Of a stretch of DNA of 64,000 nucleotides, positions 8,833 through 16,766 are shown piece by piece. The stretch is from DATJZH01 sp052146815 (lineage in GTDB: Bacteria > Actinomycetota > Actinomycetes > Streptosporangiales > Streptosporangiaceae). The notes beneath the pieces are model-generated. The model was given only the letters and a program-made list of their open reading frames with translations. It made no database searches and had not been told where the DNA came from. Location: the NCBI GenBank assembly GCA_052146815.1, contig JBKQMG010000197.1:62001-126000 (forward strand). The letters run 5' to 3'. Made by a program: the position numbers and the translations under genes. Position 1 is the stretch's first letter; each line of letters opens with the position of its first letter.

Positions 8833-9393
8833 TTATGCGGCCGCGGTCATCCGGCGCAGCACGTCGGCGCGCAGCGCCCCGGCATCCGCGCCGGCGCGCG
8901 CCAGGGCCTGCAGCGCCGTGTTGCGGCCCTGGTCGATGATCCCGATCAGCACGTGCCCCGTCGAAATGCCTGCCTGCCGCTGGCTGACTGCCGCGCGCAG
9001 GGCGAGCTGGAGGGAGTTCTTGATCTCCGGGGTGAGCGGCAGGTGCCCCGCGGGACGCAGCCGTGGGCGCCGGGCCGGCCGGGCGCGGTTGAGGGCGCCG
9101 GCCCCGAATGCGGCGTCGGTGGCGCGCCGCACGGCATCCAGGTCGATGCCCAGCGTGGCCAGCGCCTCGGCGTCCAGGAAGCCGGGGCTGCCCGGCGCTG
9201 CAGCGGTCATCTCGGCCCGCAGCTGGTCAGGGTTCAGCCCGGCCGCGGTCAGGGCATCGGCGGCGGTGCCCGGCTCGACGAGCAGGCCGATCAGCAGGTG
9301 CTCACAGCCGATGTGATCGCTGCCCGCGCGCTGTGCTTCTTCGTGCGCGCGCACGACGGCGTGCCGCGCCTCCTGGCTGAACTTCTCGAACAT
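8833..9393 (-). CDS. Clp N-terminal domain protein without ATPase
   Basis: The ATG at 9393 gives 186 residues beginning MFEKFSQEARHAVVRAHEEA, the start of the ClpC/ClpA N-domain. Two Clp-R-type repeats can be seen: residues 2-70 (GCEHLLIGLL) and about 115-180 (LTPEIKNSLQLAL, then GHVLIGII). There is no Walker motif, so it cannot be an unfoldase itself. Such stand-alone N-domains may act as adaptors or decoys for substrate delivery (inference). It lies 32 bp downstream of a small HTH gene and is almost certainly co-transcribed with it. Confidence 0.85.
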   Translation of the reverse strand: MFEKFSQEARHAVVRAHEEAQRAGSDHIGCEHLLIGLLVEPGTAADALTAAGLNPDQLRAEMTAAAPGSPGFLDAEALATLGIDLDAVRRATDAAFGAGALNRARPARRPRLRPAGHLPLTPEIKNSLQLALRAAVSQRQAGISTGHVLIGIIDQGRNTALQALARAGADAGALRADVLRRMTAAA

Positions 9394-9425
9394 GCTTTGC
9401 CTCAACCTTTCTGCCAGGCCGCTTT

Positions 9426-9647
9426 CTACCCGCGCAGCGGGCGGCCGGCGTGCTTCTTGTGCACGGCCTGCTTGCTCACGCCGAGGAAGAACGCGATCTC
9501 CTGCCACGACCAGCCGCGCGCCCGCGCGTTGTCGACCTGCAGTGCTTCCAGCCGCTCGGCGAGCTCGCGCAGCGCGCGGGCAGCCCGCAGCCCTTCCGCC
9601 GGGTTCTTGCCGCTGGCGGCCTCGGCCAGCTGCACCTCGCTGCTCAT
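9426..9647 (-). CDS. Small helix-turn-helix regulator paired with Clp-N protein
   Basis: Protein of 73 residues. An acidic or Ala-rich helix is followed by a clear HTH at about 45-70 (WSWQEIAFFLGVSKQAVHKKH), like sigma-factor region 4 or phage-type regulators. First gene of a two-gene unit with the Clp-N protein. The ATG lies almost at the predicted transcription start, and two palindromes cover the promoter, so autoregulation is likely. Confidence 0.8.
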   Translation of the reverse strand: MSSEVQLAEAASGKNPAEGLRAARALRELAERLEALQVDNARARGWSWQEIAFFLGVSKQAVHKKHAGRPLRG

Positions 9648-9650
9648 GTC

Positions 9651-9697
9651 GTCAATCTAAGTTGACGGCCGAGTGCTTGTCAATCTTTGTTGACAAG
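9651..9697 (-). promoter_or_regulatory. Promoter with two palindromic operators, leaderless start
   Basis: On the minus strand a consensus -35 TTGACA, a 17-bp spacer and -10 TTAGAT end about 7 bp before the ATG of the HTH gene, so the transcript should be leaderless. Two dyads share the GTCAA-N6-TTGAC core. The proximal one (9651-9666) covers the -10. The distal one (9676-9697) has perfect 8-bp arms CTTGTCAA and TTGACAAG and covers the -35. The spacing of equal half-sites suggests binding by a dimer, probably the downstream HTH protein (inference). Confidence 0.72.
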
Positions 9698-9803
9698 CCG
9701 TCTCGGCGCGGCTGCGCGGACTGGATCCCGTCAGCGCGACGGGGCCGGCTGACCACCGGTGGCTGGCGCCGGGAATCATCACGGCATGACCCGGACAGCA
9801 GAC

Positions 9804-10771
9804 CTAGGTGTAGTTCCCCGAAAGGTTGCGAACGCGGGCCGCGGGGACGTCGCCGCTGATCCCTGAGTGTGGGCGATGGTGGCTGTAGTAGTGCAGCCAC
9901 CTCGGATAGTCGGCTACCCGGGCCTCTTCGGAGTTGTAGATGGTTGCGTACGCGCACTCGGCTGCGAGGGTCCGGTTGAATCGTTCGACCTTCCCATTCG
10001 TCTGGGGCCGGTAGGGGCGGGCGCGGCGATGCTTGGCTTCTTTCAGCGCTGCGGCGAACAGCTGAGAGCGGTAGCACGCGCCGTTGTCTGTCATCACCGC
10101 GCTGACGCGGATGCCGGCATCGGTGAAGAAAGCGCGGGCTCGCTCCCAGAAGGCGCCAGCTGTCTCTTTGCGCTCGTCGTCCAAGATCTCGGAGTAGGCG
10201 AGCCTGGAATGGTCGTCGACGGCGTGATGGAGGCAGGCGTAGCCGCGGCCGGACTTGGCGTTGTTACAGGCGCCCTGTTGTCGCCCGAGGGCGCGGTGCC
10301 CTCCGCCGTTGGGGATGCGTCCGAGCTTCTTGATGTCGAGGTGAACGAGATCGCCAGGTTGGGTGGCCTCGTAGCGGACTGGTTTCGGTCGTCGCACGGG
10401 CAGTCCAGTTGCCAGATCGAGGTGCGCTAGCAGCGGCATCCGGTAGCGCTCGAGGATCCGTCCGACGGTGGAACGTGGAATGCCGAGGTGGTAGCTGATG
10501 CGATGTGGCCCCCATCGTCGGGTGTAGCGCAGGGCCACGACGCGTCGTTCTGTGCGCTGGACGGTTCGCGATGGTGAATGACCCGGTCGCGAACTTCGAT
10601 CGGTCAGGGGCTCGCCCGGCGGTAACGCTGTGTCCACCGGAAGGCCGTGGACGGAGAGCACTGGAACCGTTCGGCGGCACGACGAAGGGTCCATCCGTCG
10701 TCCACGACCAGCGCGGCGAGCCGCCGTCTGCCTTCGGGGGTCAGCGGTGCGCTGGAGTGGGTGGTGTTCAT
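9804..10771 (-). pseudogene. IS481-family DDE transposase, one frameshift
   Basis: The N-terminal part (MNTTHSSAPLTPEGRRRLAAL, HTH with AERFQCSPSTAFRW) and the catalytic part lie in different frames. The switch near 10615-10620 is repaired by one extra G (C on the plus strand) in a three-base run. The second part shows a further HTH (GPHRISYHLGIPRSTVGRI), the rve/DDE core VHLDIKKLG, DDHSRLAYSE, MTDNGACYRS and RPYRPQTNGKVERFNRTL, and a YYSHHRPHSG tail. About 320 residues when repaired, typical of the family. It starts inside the epoxide hydrolase stop (ATGA). Confidence 0.88.
9809..9830 (+). repeat. Left terminal inverted repeat of the IS481-type element
   Basis: 22-bp end beginning TGTAGTTCCCC and ending GGTTGCG. 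It matches the right end (12522-12543, reversed) at 19 of 22 positions. The copy of CCTAGG immediately outside (9803-9808) is the left target duplication. The transposase stop codon TAG is formed inside that duplication, so the coding sequence runs through the IS end. Confidence 0.85.
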
Positions 10772-12006
10772 GCTGGTGGCGGGGCGAGCTGCGACTTGAA
10801 GGTCTGGACCAGGTCGGTGGTCCATTGTTCCGGGATCTCCCAGGGGATGAAGTGGCCGCCGTTGGGGTGGGCGGCGATGTTGACGTGGTTGTACCAAGCG
10901 GCGCGGTCGCTTGCCAGAAACGACTCGATGCGCTCTTCCGGGCTGTTGATTCCCGGGGGGTTCTCGTAGTCGACGAACGTGATCCCGGTCGGCGCCTCGA
11001 TGACTGGCGTCCGGTCATGGGAGGGTGCCCAGGGGTACCGGTTGTTGTTGGCGTACGTGCGGATCGAGCTGGCGATGGCGTTGCCGGTCCAGTAGATCGT
11101 TGCGTGGGTGAGCAGGTCGTCGCGGGTGAACACGGTGTAGATGTCTCCGCCGTTGTCGGACCAGTGCATCCATCGTTCGAGGATCCAGGCCAGCATGCCG
11201 ACTGGGGAGTCGGCCAATCCGTATCCGAGTGTGCTCGGAGCGAGTACGTGTGCGGCGAGGTGCACAGCGAACCGTCGCTCGATTTCGACCAGTCTGTGCC
11301 GCAGGTCATCGGGTAGCTCGGGTGGGATGGGTCTGCCACCGGAGAAATCCCAGGCACGGTCGCCGGTGAACAGGTCGAGTTTCAGGGCTGATCCGATGTG
11401 GATGCCGTACAGCTCGTCGGCGTACTTGTGACCGAGCTGTCCCGTGACGAGGGCACCGACGTCGCAACCCGCCGCGGCGTACCGGGTATGGCCGAGCGTC
11501 TGGGTCATCAGTTCGTGCCAGACGTCCGCGATCTTCCAGAAGTTCATGTCCGGCTGGGTGGGTGTCGAATACCCGAAGCCCGGCAATGACGGGACGATCA
11601 CCTCGAAAGCGTCCGCCGGGTCGCCACCGAATGCGGCCGGGTCTGCGAGCCGGTCGATGACTTTCGACCAGTGCCAGAAGGTCCAGGGCCACCCATGGCT
11701 GAGGATCAGCGGAGTGGGATCGGGCCCGGCGCCCGGCTTGCGCATGAAGTGAACGCGTGTGCCGGACACATCAACCAGGTAGTGCTCGTAGGCATTCATC
11801 GCTCGCTCGGCGGCTCGCCAGTCGTACTCCTCGGCCCAGTACTGCGCCAGCTCCTGGAGCAAGGCCCTGGGGGCGCCGTACCGCCCGTCCTCGTTCCCGT
11901 CATCTTCCGGCCAGATCGTGGCCCGCAGCCGCGACCGCAGATCCTCGAGAACCCGTTCCTCAACGGCGATCGGCGTCGGCGATAGTGCATTCACGCTTGT
12001 GCTCAC
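10768..12006 (-). CDS. Epoxide hydrolase, EHN-type alpha/beta hydrolase
   Basis: Cytosolic hydrolase of 412 residues. An N-terminal epoxide hydrolase domain (residues 10-110) leads into the alpha/beta fold with the oxyanion HGWPW at 104-108, nucleophile Asp182 in GCDVGA, and the C-terminal catalytic His in NGGHF. The family opens epoxides to diols through a covalent aspartyl ester. GTG start overlapping the MarR stop (GTGA) and ATGA overlap with the transposase. As IS cargo under a MarR regulator it may detoxify a reactive compound (inference). The substrate is unknown. Confidence 0.9.
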   Translation of the reverse strand: MSTSVNALSPTPIAVEERVLEDLRSRLRATIWPEDDGNEDGRYGAPRALLQELAQYWAEEYDWRAAERAMNAYEHYLVDVSGTRVHFMRKPGAGPDPTPLILSHGWPWTFWHWSKVIDRLADPAAFGGDPADAFEVIVPSLPGFGYSTPTQPDMNFWKIADVWHELMTQTLGHTRYAAAGCDVGALVTGQLGHKYADELYGIHIGSALKLDLFTGDRAWDFSGGRPIPPELPDDLRHRLVEIERRFAVHLAAHVLAPSTLGYGLADSPVGMLAWILERWMHWSDNGGDIYTVFTRDDLLTHATIYWTGNAIASSIRTYANNNRYPWAPSHDRTPVIEAPTGITFVDYENPPGINSPEERIESFLASDRAAWYNHVNIAAHPNGGHFIPWEIPEQWTTDLVQTFKSQLAPPPA

Positions 12007-12464
12007 TTCCCGGTCCTTTCATCAGGTTTTTCGTCTTGCTCGCTGGCGAGCTGAACAATCTGGTCGAGCACGCCCGCGATGCTCAGCAGCCGCGTGCGGT
12101 CAGCAGGCGAGAGCCGGTCAATGAGACTGCGCAGCCGCTCCGCACGATCGGCATGGCGCCGGGACACAATCGACTGACCATCCGCGGTGAGAGACAACAT
12201 CGAGGCCCGCCTGTCACACGGATCGGGCCTGCGTTCGATAAGTCCGTCGCGTTCCAGCTTCGCTACCGCCGACGTGAGCGCCGGTTGCTTGATCTGCTCC
12301 GTCCTGACCAGGTCACTCAGCCGACACGGCCCCACCCTCGACAGGGTGTGCAGCACCGAGAGCGCAGAGAAGCTCAGCCGACCCGAGGCTGGGAGTCGGA
12401 TGAACAACGAGTTGAAGTCCTCGATGGAGAGGGTCAGCCGCTCTACGGCACGAACTGCATCCAT
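12003..12464 (-). CDS. MarR-family regulator, IS cargo
   Basis: Protein of 153 residues with the winged-helix core of MarR proteins (SALSVLHTLSRVGPCRLSDL, KQPALTSAVAKLERDGLIERRPDPCDRR) at about 30-100, where the DxR wing motif is intact, and a C-terminal dimerisation helix. MarR proteins usually repress their own operon until a small phenolic or reactive ligand binds. First gene of a three-gene unit with the epoxide hydrolase and the transposase, so it may control transposition as well as the hydrolase. Confidence 0.9.
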   Translation of the reverse strand: MDAVRAVERLTLSIEDFNSLFIRLPASGRLSFSALSVLHTLSRVGPCRLSDLVRTEQIKQPALTSAVAKLERDGLIERRPDPCDRRASMLSLTADGQSIVSRRHADRAERLRSLIDRLSPADRTRLLSIAGVLDQIVQLASEQDEKPDERTGK

Positions 12465-12500
12465 GCCGAAATTATATTGAACTTCGATCTAACCCTACGA
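12465..12500 (-). promoter_or_regulatory. Promoter of the IS cargo operon
   Basis: The minus strand carries a perfect -10 TATAAT at 12476-12471, 6 bp before the ATG of the MarR gene, implying a leaderless or near-leaderless transcript. The -35 region is not consensus (GTAGGG at 17-bp spacing). The surrounding AT-rich stretch contrasts with the rest of the window and is a likely MarR binding region. Confidence 0.6.
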
Positions 12501-12521
12501 TCGGGGCCCTGTTTCGTCGTC

Positions 12522-12543
12522 CGCAACCTCTAGGGGAAGTACA
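12522..12543 (-). repeat. Right terminal inverted repeat of the IS481-type element
   Basis: 22-bp end that reads, reversed, TGTACTTCCCC through GGTTGCG. It differs from the left end at three positions. The matching CCTAGG target duplication follows at 12544-12549. It lies about 60 bp upstream of the MarR start, so the cargo promoter is inside the element. Confidence 0.85.
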
Positions 12544-12756
12544 CCTAGGCATCAGGATCGGCGTGCTGCCGAGCGGACTGCGGTCACCGGCAGCAGCCTT
12601 GACCCGTTCTTCGCCGCGGTCGTGGAAGCCACCGAGGAAGCCGTGCTGACCAGCATGCTCGCCGCGCCGACCGTGACCGGGCGCGACGGCAACACCTCGG
12701 CCGGGCCGCCGGCCGGCCAGGTCCGGGCACTGCTCGCCGCGGCCGGGCGCTGCTGA

Positions 12757-12993
12757 GGTCAAGCCTGTCGCTCCGCGGTGCTCGCGGCCGCGGACCGGGT
12801 GGGCCGCCCGCCCTGCGAGGCGGAGGTGCAGGCCTTCATCCTGGCGGCCGCCAGCCTGGCCGGCGGGATCTTGAAACAATCGCGGCGGCTTGCTTTTCCG
12901 TGCCGCCGCTGCCACGCTCGGGAAGCAGCCCGCTGAGGGGCCGGCAGTCCCGCAGCCCGGCCAGCCTCCGGCCGGACAGGACGGGAGCACGTG
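12757..12993. other. Intergenic, no supported gene
   Basis: Between the peptidase remnant and the carboxyltransferase. A plus-strand stretch up to about 12935 has coding-like composition, but no recognisable protein and no start. It may be further debris of a deleted gene. The last 20 bp supply the Shine-Dalgarno sequence of the next gene. Confidence 0.5.
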
Positions 12994-14592
12994 ATGACCG
13001 CGCTGCGGTCGGCGCTTGATGACCGGTCGGCCGGCTTCGCGGCCAGCCGCGACGCCATGCTGGCCCGGCTCGATGAGCTGGCCGCCGAGCACGCGAAAGC
13101 TCTCGCCGGCGGCGGCCAGAGCTACGTCGACCGGCACCGCGGCCGGGGCAAGCTGCTGGCCCGCGAGCGGATCGAACTGCTTCTCGATCCGGACTCCCCG
13201 TTCCTCGAGCTATCGCCGCTGGCGGCCTGGGGCACCGAGTTTCCCGTCGGCGCGAGCCTGGTCACCGGCATCGGCGTGGTCGAGGGCGTCGAATGCCTGA
13301 TCACTGCCAGCGACCCCACGGTCCGGGGCGGCAGCAGTAACCCCTGGACGGTGCGCAAGAGCTTCCGCGCCCACGACATCGCCCTGGCCAACCGGCTCCC
13401 GGTGATCTCGCTGATCGAGTCCGGCGGCGCTGACCTCCCGACGCAGAAGGACATCTTCATTCCGGGCGGGCGGCTGTTCCGCGACCTGACCAGGCTGTCG
13501 GCCGCGGGTATCCCGACCATCACCATCGTCTTCGGGAATTCCACCGCGGGCGGTGCCTACGTGCCCGGCATGTCCGACCACGTGGTGATGATCGCGCAGC
13601 GCTCGAAGGTCTTCCTCGGCGGTCCGCCGCTGGTGAAGGCGGCGACCGGCGAGGAAGCCGATGACGAGGCGCTCGGCGGCGCCGACATGCATGCCCGCAC
13701 CTCCGGCCTGGCCGATTACCTCGCCGCCGACGAGCAGGATGCGATCCGGATCGGGCGGCGCATCGCGGCCCGGCTGAACTGGCGCAAGCTCGGGCCGCCG
13801 CCCGCGCCGCACGTCGCGCCGCCGCTTTTTGACGCCGAGGACCTGCTCGCCATCGTGCCCCCTGACCTCAGGGTGCCGTTCGACCCTCGCGAGATCATCG
13901 CCCGGCTGGTCGACGGCTCCGATTTTGATGAGTTCAAGCCGCTCTACGGGACCAGCCTCGTCACCGGCTGGGCCCGGCTGCACGGCTATCCGATCGGGAT
14001 CCTCGCCAACGCCCAGGGCGTGCTGTTCAGCTCCGAGTCGCAGAAGGCCGCGCAGTTCATCCAGCTGGCCAACCAGACCGAGACGCCGCTGCTCTTCCTG
14101 CACAACACCACCGGCTACATGGTCGGCAGCCAGTATGAGCAGGGCGGGATCATCAAGCACGGCGCGATGATGATCAACGCCGTGTCTAATTCGGCGGTCC
14201 CGCACATCTCGATCCTGGTCGGCGCCTCCTACGGGGCCGGTCATTACGGCATGTGCGGGCGTGCCTATGACCCCCGCTTCCTGTTCGCCTGGCCGAGCGC
14301 GAAGTCCGCGGTGATGGGCCCGGCTCAGCTGGCCGGTGTCCTGTCCATCGTGTCGCGCGCGGCGGCGCTGGCCGCCGGGCGGCCCTTTGATGAGGAGGCC
14401 GACGTCGCCATGAGGGCGGCCGTGGAGCGCCAGATCGAGGCAGAGTCGCTGCCTTTGTTCCTGTCCGGCCGGATCTATGACGACGGGGTCATTGATCCGC
14501 GCGACACCCGGACGGTGCTGGGGATCTGCCTGTCCGTTATTCACAGCGCCCCGGTCGCGGGGGCGCGCGGCTACGGGGTCTTCCGGATGTAA
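12994..14592 (+). CDS. Acyl-CoA carboxylase carboxyltransferase (beta) subunit
   Basis: 532 residues from the ATG at 12994 (a GTG lies one codon earlier; GGGAG is better spaced from the ATG). The two crotonase-fold halves of a biotin-dependent carboxyltransferase are clear: LLARERIELLLD and GIGVVEGVECLI in the first, then VLFSSESQKAAQFIQLANQT, HNTTGYMVGSQYE and SYGAGHYGMCGRAYDPRF in the second. Closest in type to methylcrotonyl- or geranyl-CoA carboxylase beta chains. It heads an operon with acyl-CoA dehydrogenase, enoyl-CoA hydratase and TetR, suggesting branched-chain or isoprenoid acyl-CoA breakdown. The biotin-carrying subunit is not in the window. Confidence 0.88.
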   Translation: MTALRSALDDRSAGFAASRDAMLARLDELAAEHAKALAGGGQSYVDRHRGRGKLLARERIELLLDPDSPFLELSPLAAWGTEFPVGASLVTGIGVVEGVECLITASDPTVRGGSSNPWTVRKSFRAHDIALANRLPVISLIESGGADLPTQKDIFIPGGRLFRDLTRLSAAGIPTITIVFGNSTAGGAYVPGMSDHVVMIAQRSKVFLGGPPLVKAATGEEADDEALGGADMHARTSGLADYLAADEQDAIRIGRRIAARLNWRKLGPPPAPHVAPPLFDAEDLLAIVPPDLRVPFDPREIIARLVDGSDFDEFKPLYGTSLVTGWARLHGYPIGILANAQGVLFSSESQKAAQFIQLANQTETPLLFLHNTTGYMVGSQYEQGGIIKHGAMMINAVSNSAVPHISILVGASYGAGHYGMCGRAYDPRFLFAWPSAKSAVMGPAQLAGVLSIVSRAAALAAGRPFDEEADVAMRAAVERQIEAESLPLFLSGRIYDDGVIDPRDTRTVLGICLSVIHSAPVAGARGYGVFRM

Positions 14593-14610
14593 CCGAAGTT
14601 TTCTCTCCGG

Positions 14611-14644
14611 GCGCCAGGTTCCTCCCGGCGCCAGGTTCCTCCCG
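14611..14644 (+). repeat. 17-bp perfect tandem duplication
   Basis: GCGCCAGGTTCCTCCCG occurs twice back to back between the carboxyltransferase and the dehydrogenase. It is followed at about 14665-14715 by three looser copies of a 16-bp unit starting ACAAGG or ACAGGG. No gene is affected. Confidence 0.8.
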
Positions 14645-14731
14645 GCAGCAGTGCCCGGCGGACAAGACAAGGCTCGGCTTGAACAAGGTTCGACTGAACA
14701 GGGCTCAGCTGGACACGACAGGGGAGGGCTC

Positions 14732-15889
14732 ATGAGCTTCACCGAGAGCCAGGAGCGGCGGGCGCTGCGCGCCGCGGTCGCCGACCTGGGACGCCGTTAC
14801 GGCTACGAGTACTACGTGGAGCGGGCCCGCAGCGGCGAGCGGCTGACCGAGCTCTGGCAGGAGGCAGGCAAGCTGGGATTCCTCGGCGTCAACCTGCCCG
14901 AGCGCTACGGCGGCGGCGGGGCGGGCATCTACGAGCTGTCGCTCGTCCTGGAGGAACTCTCGGCGGCGGGCTGCGGACTGCTGATGATGGTGGTCTCGCC
15001 CGCCATCTGCGGCACGATCATCGCCCGGTTCGGAACCGAGGAGCAGAAGCAGTACTGGCTGCCGGGCCTGGCCAGCGGCGCGAAGATCATGGCGTTCGGC
15101 ATTACCGAGCCTGATGCCGGGTCAAACTCGCACCGGCTGACGACCGTCGCCCGGCGCGACGGCGGGGACTGGGTGCTGTCAGGCCGCAAGATGTTCATCT
15201 CCGGGGTTGACGAGGCTGAGGCCGTGCTGATCGTGGGCCGGACGCAGGACGCCCGGACGGGGCGGCTCAGGCCCGCCCTGTTCGCGGTGCCGACGACGGC
15301 GCCCGGCTTCAGCTATCAGCCGATCGACATGGAGCTGGTCTCGCCGGATCAGCAGTACCTGGTGTTCATCGACGACGTGCGCCTGCCCGCCGGCGCGCTG
15401 ATCGGCGCGGAGGACGCGGCGCTGCTGCAGCTGTTCGCCGGGCTCAATCCCGAGCGGGTGATGGCGGCGGCGCTGGCGGTCGGCATGGGAACCTACGCGC
15501 TCGGCCGGGCGGTGAGCTACGTGCGCGAGCGCACGGTCTGGGATCAGCCGATCGGCGCGCACCAGGGCCTCGCCCATCCGCTCGCCCAGGTCAAGATTGA
15601 GCTTGAGCTGGCCAGGCTGATGATGCAGAAGGCGGCGACCCTGTACGACGAGGGGGACGACCGGGGCGCGGGCGAGGCGGCGAACATGGCCAAGTACGCT
15701 GCCGCGGAAGCGAGCGTGCGCGCGGTAGATCAGGCGGTGCAGTCACTGGGCGGCAACGGCCTGTCCCGCGAGTACGGCGTCGCAGCCCTGCTGGGCGTGG
15801 CGCGGGCGAGCCGGATCGCGCCGGTGAGCCGGGAGATGATCCTCAACTTCACCGCCCAGAACTCGCTCGGCCTGCCGAAGTCGTACTGA
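14732..15889 (+). CDS. Acyl-CoA dehydrogenase
   Basis: 385 residues starting at the ATG at 14732 with GGGGAGG upstream. The family order is intact: an N-terminal helical domain (LGVNLPERYGGGGAG), flavin-binding FGITEPDAGSNSHR, a middle beta domain (WVLSGRKMFISG), and a C-terminal helical domain with QSLGGNGLSREYGV. FAD-dependent alpha,beta-desaturation of an acyl-CoA is the expected reaction; chain specificity is not readable. Second gene of the acyl-CoA operon, so its product probably feeds the adjacent carboxyltransferase or hydratase. Confidence 0.9.
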   Translation: MSFTESQERRALRAAVADLGRRYGYEYYVERARSGERLTELWQEAGKLGFLGVNLPERYGGGGAGIYELSLVLEELSAAGCGLLMMVVSPAICGTIIARFGTEEQKQYWLPGLASGAKIMAFGITEPDAGSNSHRLTTVARRDGGDWVLSGRKMFISGVDEAEAVLIVGRTQDARTGRLRPALFAVPTTAPGFSYQPIDMELVSPDQQYLVFIDDVRLPAGALIGAEDAALLQLFAGLNPERVMAAALAVGMGTYALGRAVSYVRERTVWDQPIGAHQGLAHPLAQVKIELELARLMMQKAATLYDEGDDRGAGEAANMAKYAAAEASVRAVDQAVQSLGGNGLSREYGVAALLGVARASRIAPVSREMILNFTAQNSLGLPKSY

Positions 15890-15929
15890 CCGGCGCTGCA
15901 TGGCTGCATCGCCGGTGGAAGGAGCGCGC

Positions 15930-16766
15930 GTGACCGACGAGCTTGTCCGCTATTCGGCCGACCGGGGCATGGCCCGGATCGTGCTGGACTCGCCGCATAA
16001 TCGCAACGCCCTTTCCGCCGCGCTGGTCAGCCAGCTCGGCGCGGCCCTGACGGCGGCGGCGGACACGGCCAGCGTGCGAGCGGTCGAGCTGACGCACACC
16101 GGCCGGACGTTCTGCGCGGGAGCGGATCTGGCCGAGGCGGCCGAGAGCGGAATGACCGCCGGAACCGCCCGGATGGTCAGCCTGCTGCGCCAGATCGTGG
16201 CGCTGCCCAAGCCGGTGGTGGCGACCATCGACGGGCACGTCCGGGCTGGCGGCGTCGGGCTGGTCGGCGCCTGCGATATCGCGGTGGCCGGACCGTCCGC
16301 TACGTTCGCCTTCTCCGAAGTGCGCCTCGGCCTCGCGCCCGCGGTCATCTCGCTGACGACTTCGCCGCGGCTTACCGCCCGTGCCGCCGGCCGGTACTAC
16401 CTCACTGGCGAGACGTTCGACGCGGAAGTCGCCGCCCGGATTGGCCTGATCACCGAGGCGGTGCCGGACGCGGCGGCCGGGGCGGCCGGGATAGTCGACG
16501 CGCTGCGCGCGGCCTCGCCGCAAGGACTGCGGGAGACCAAGTCGCTGCTCACCGGCGAGCTGCTTGCCGCCTTCGACGCGCGCGGCCCGGGGCTCGCCGA
16601 GCAGTCGGCCCGGCTGTTCGGCTCAGCCGAAGCCCGGGAGGCGATGGCGGCCTTCCTGGCCAAGCGGCCGCCGCGCTGGGCGAAGGCACCCGGACACGCG
16701 GAGGACCAGGCGGGGGAGGCGGCCGGGCAGGCCGCGGGGAACGAGTCCCGCCCGGCGGCGTCATGA
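15930..16766 (+). CDS. Enoyl-CoA hydratase/isomerase family protein
   Basis: The GTG at 15930, placed 6 bp after GGAAGGAG, gives 278 residues; an upstream ATG lacks such a site. Crotonase-fold features: RTFCAGADLAEA (oxyanion hole and active-site region) and DGHVRAGGVGLVGACDIAVA, with the second conserved Glu region (FSEVRLGLAPA). A C-terminal extension rich in Ala, Gly and Glu is not part of the fold. It overlaps the TetR gene by 4 bp (ATGA), so it is the third gene of the operon. Confidence 0.88.
   Translation: MTDELVRYSADRGMARIVLDSPHNRNALSAALVSQLGAALTAAADTASVRAVELTHTGRTFCAGADLAEAAESGMTAGTARMVSLLRQIVALPKPVVATIDGHVRAGGVGLVGACDIAVAGPSATFAFSEVRLGLAPAVISLTTSPRLTARAAGRYYLTGETFDAEVAARIGLITEAVPDAAAGAAGIVDALRAASPQGLRETKSLLTGELLAAFDARGPGLAEQSARLFGSAEAREAMAAFLAKRPPRWAKAPGHAEDQAGEAAGQAAGNESRPAAS

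Larger units (their letters stand above)
9809..12543. mobile_element. IS481-family element carrying a MarR-epoxide hydrolase cargo
   Basis: The 2735-bp unit is bounded by near-perfect terminal inverted repeats starting TGTA(G/C)TTCCCC and flanked on both sides by CCTAGG (9803-9808 and 12544-12549). This matches the NCTAGN 6-bp target duplication known for IS481-type elements. A simple IS481 is about 1 kb; the extra 1.7 kb holds an epoxide hydrolase and a MarR regulator. All three genes are on the minus strand and overlap by 4 bp. The element interrupts a peptidase pseudogene. Current mobility is doubtful because the transposase is frameshifted. Confidence 0.85.
9786..12756 (+). pseudogene. 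DmpA/peptidase S58 gene interrupted by the IS element and internally deleted
   Basis: The start MTRTADLG (ATG at 9786) runs into the IS element at its CCTAGG target. After the element, 12550 onwards continues with IRIGVLPSG, together matching the usual N-terminus of DmpA-like aminopeptidases. The sequence then jumps to family C-terminal sequence in another frame (LDPFFAAVVEATEEAVLTSML, then GRDGNTSAG) and stops at 12754-12756. The whole catalytic core is missing, so the gene was dead by deletion as well as by insertion. The order of the two events is unknown. Confidence 0.7.

Noticed and set aside
6632..9316. Very long plus-strand open frame opposite the kinase/LLM and ClpN genes
   Set aside because: It is the complement of well-supported genes. 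Its composition (Arg, Gly, Pro, Ala) and lack of any domain are typical for antisense frames in GC-rich DNA.
9804..10771. Programmed frameshift in the IS481 transposase
   Set aside because: The switch needs one missing G in a short run rather than a slippery A-rich heptamer with a stimulator, and the same defect recurs in unrelated genes.
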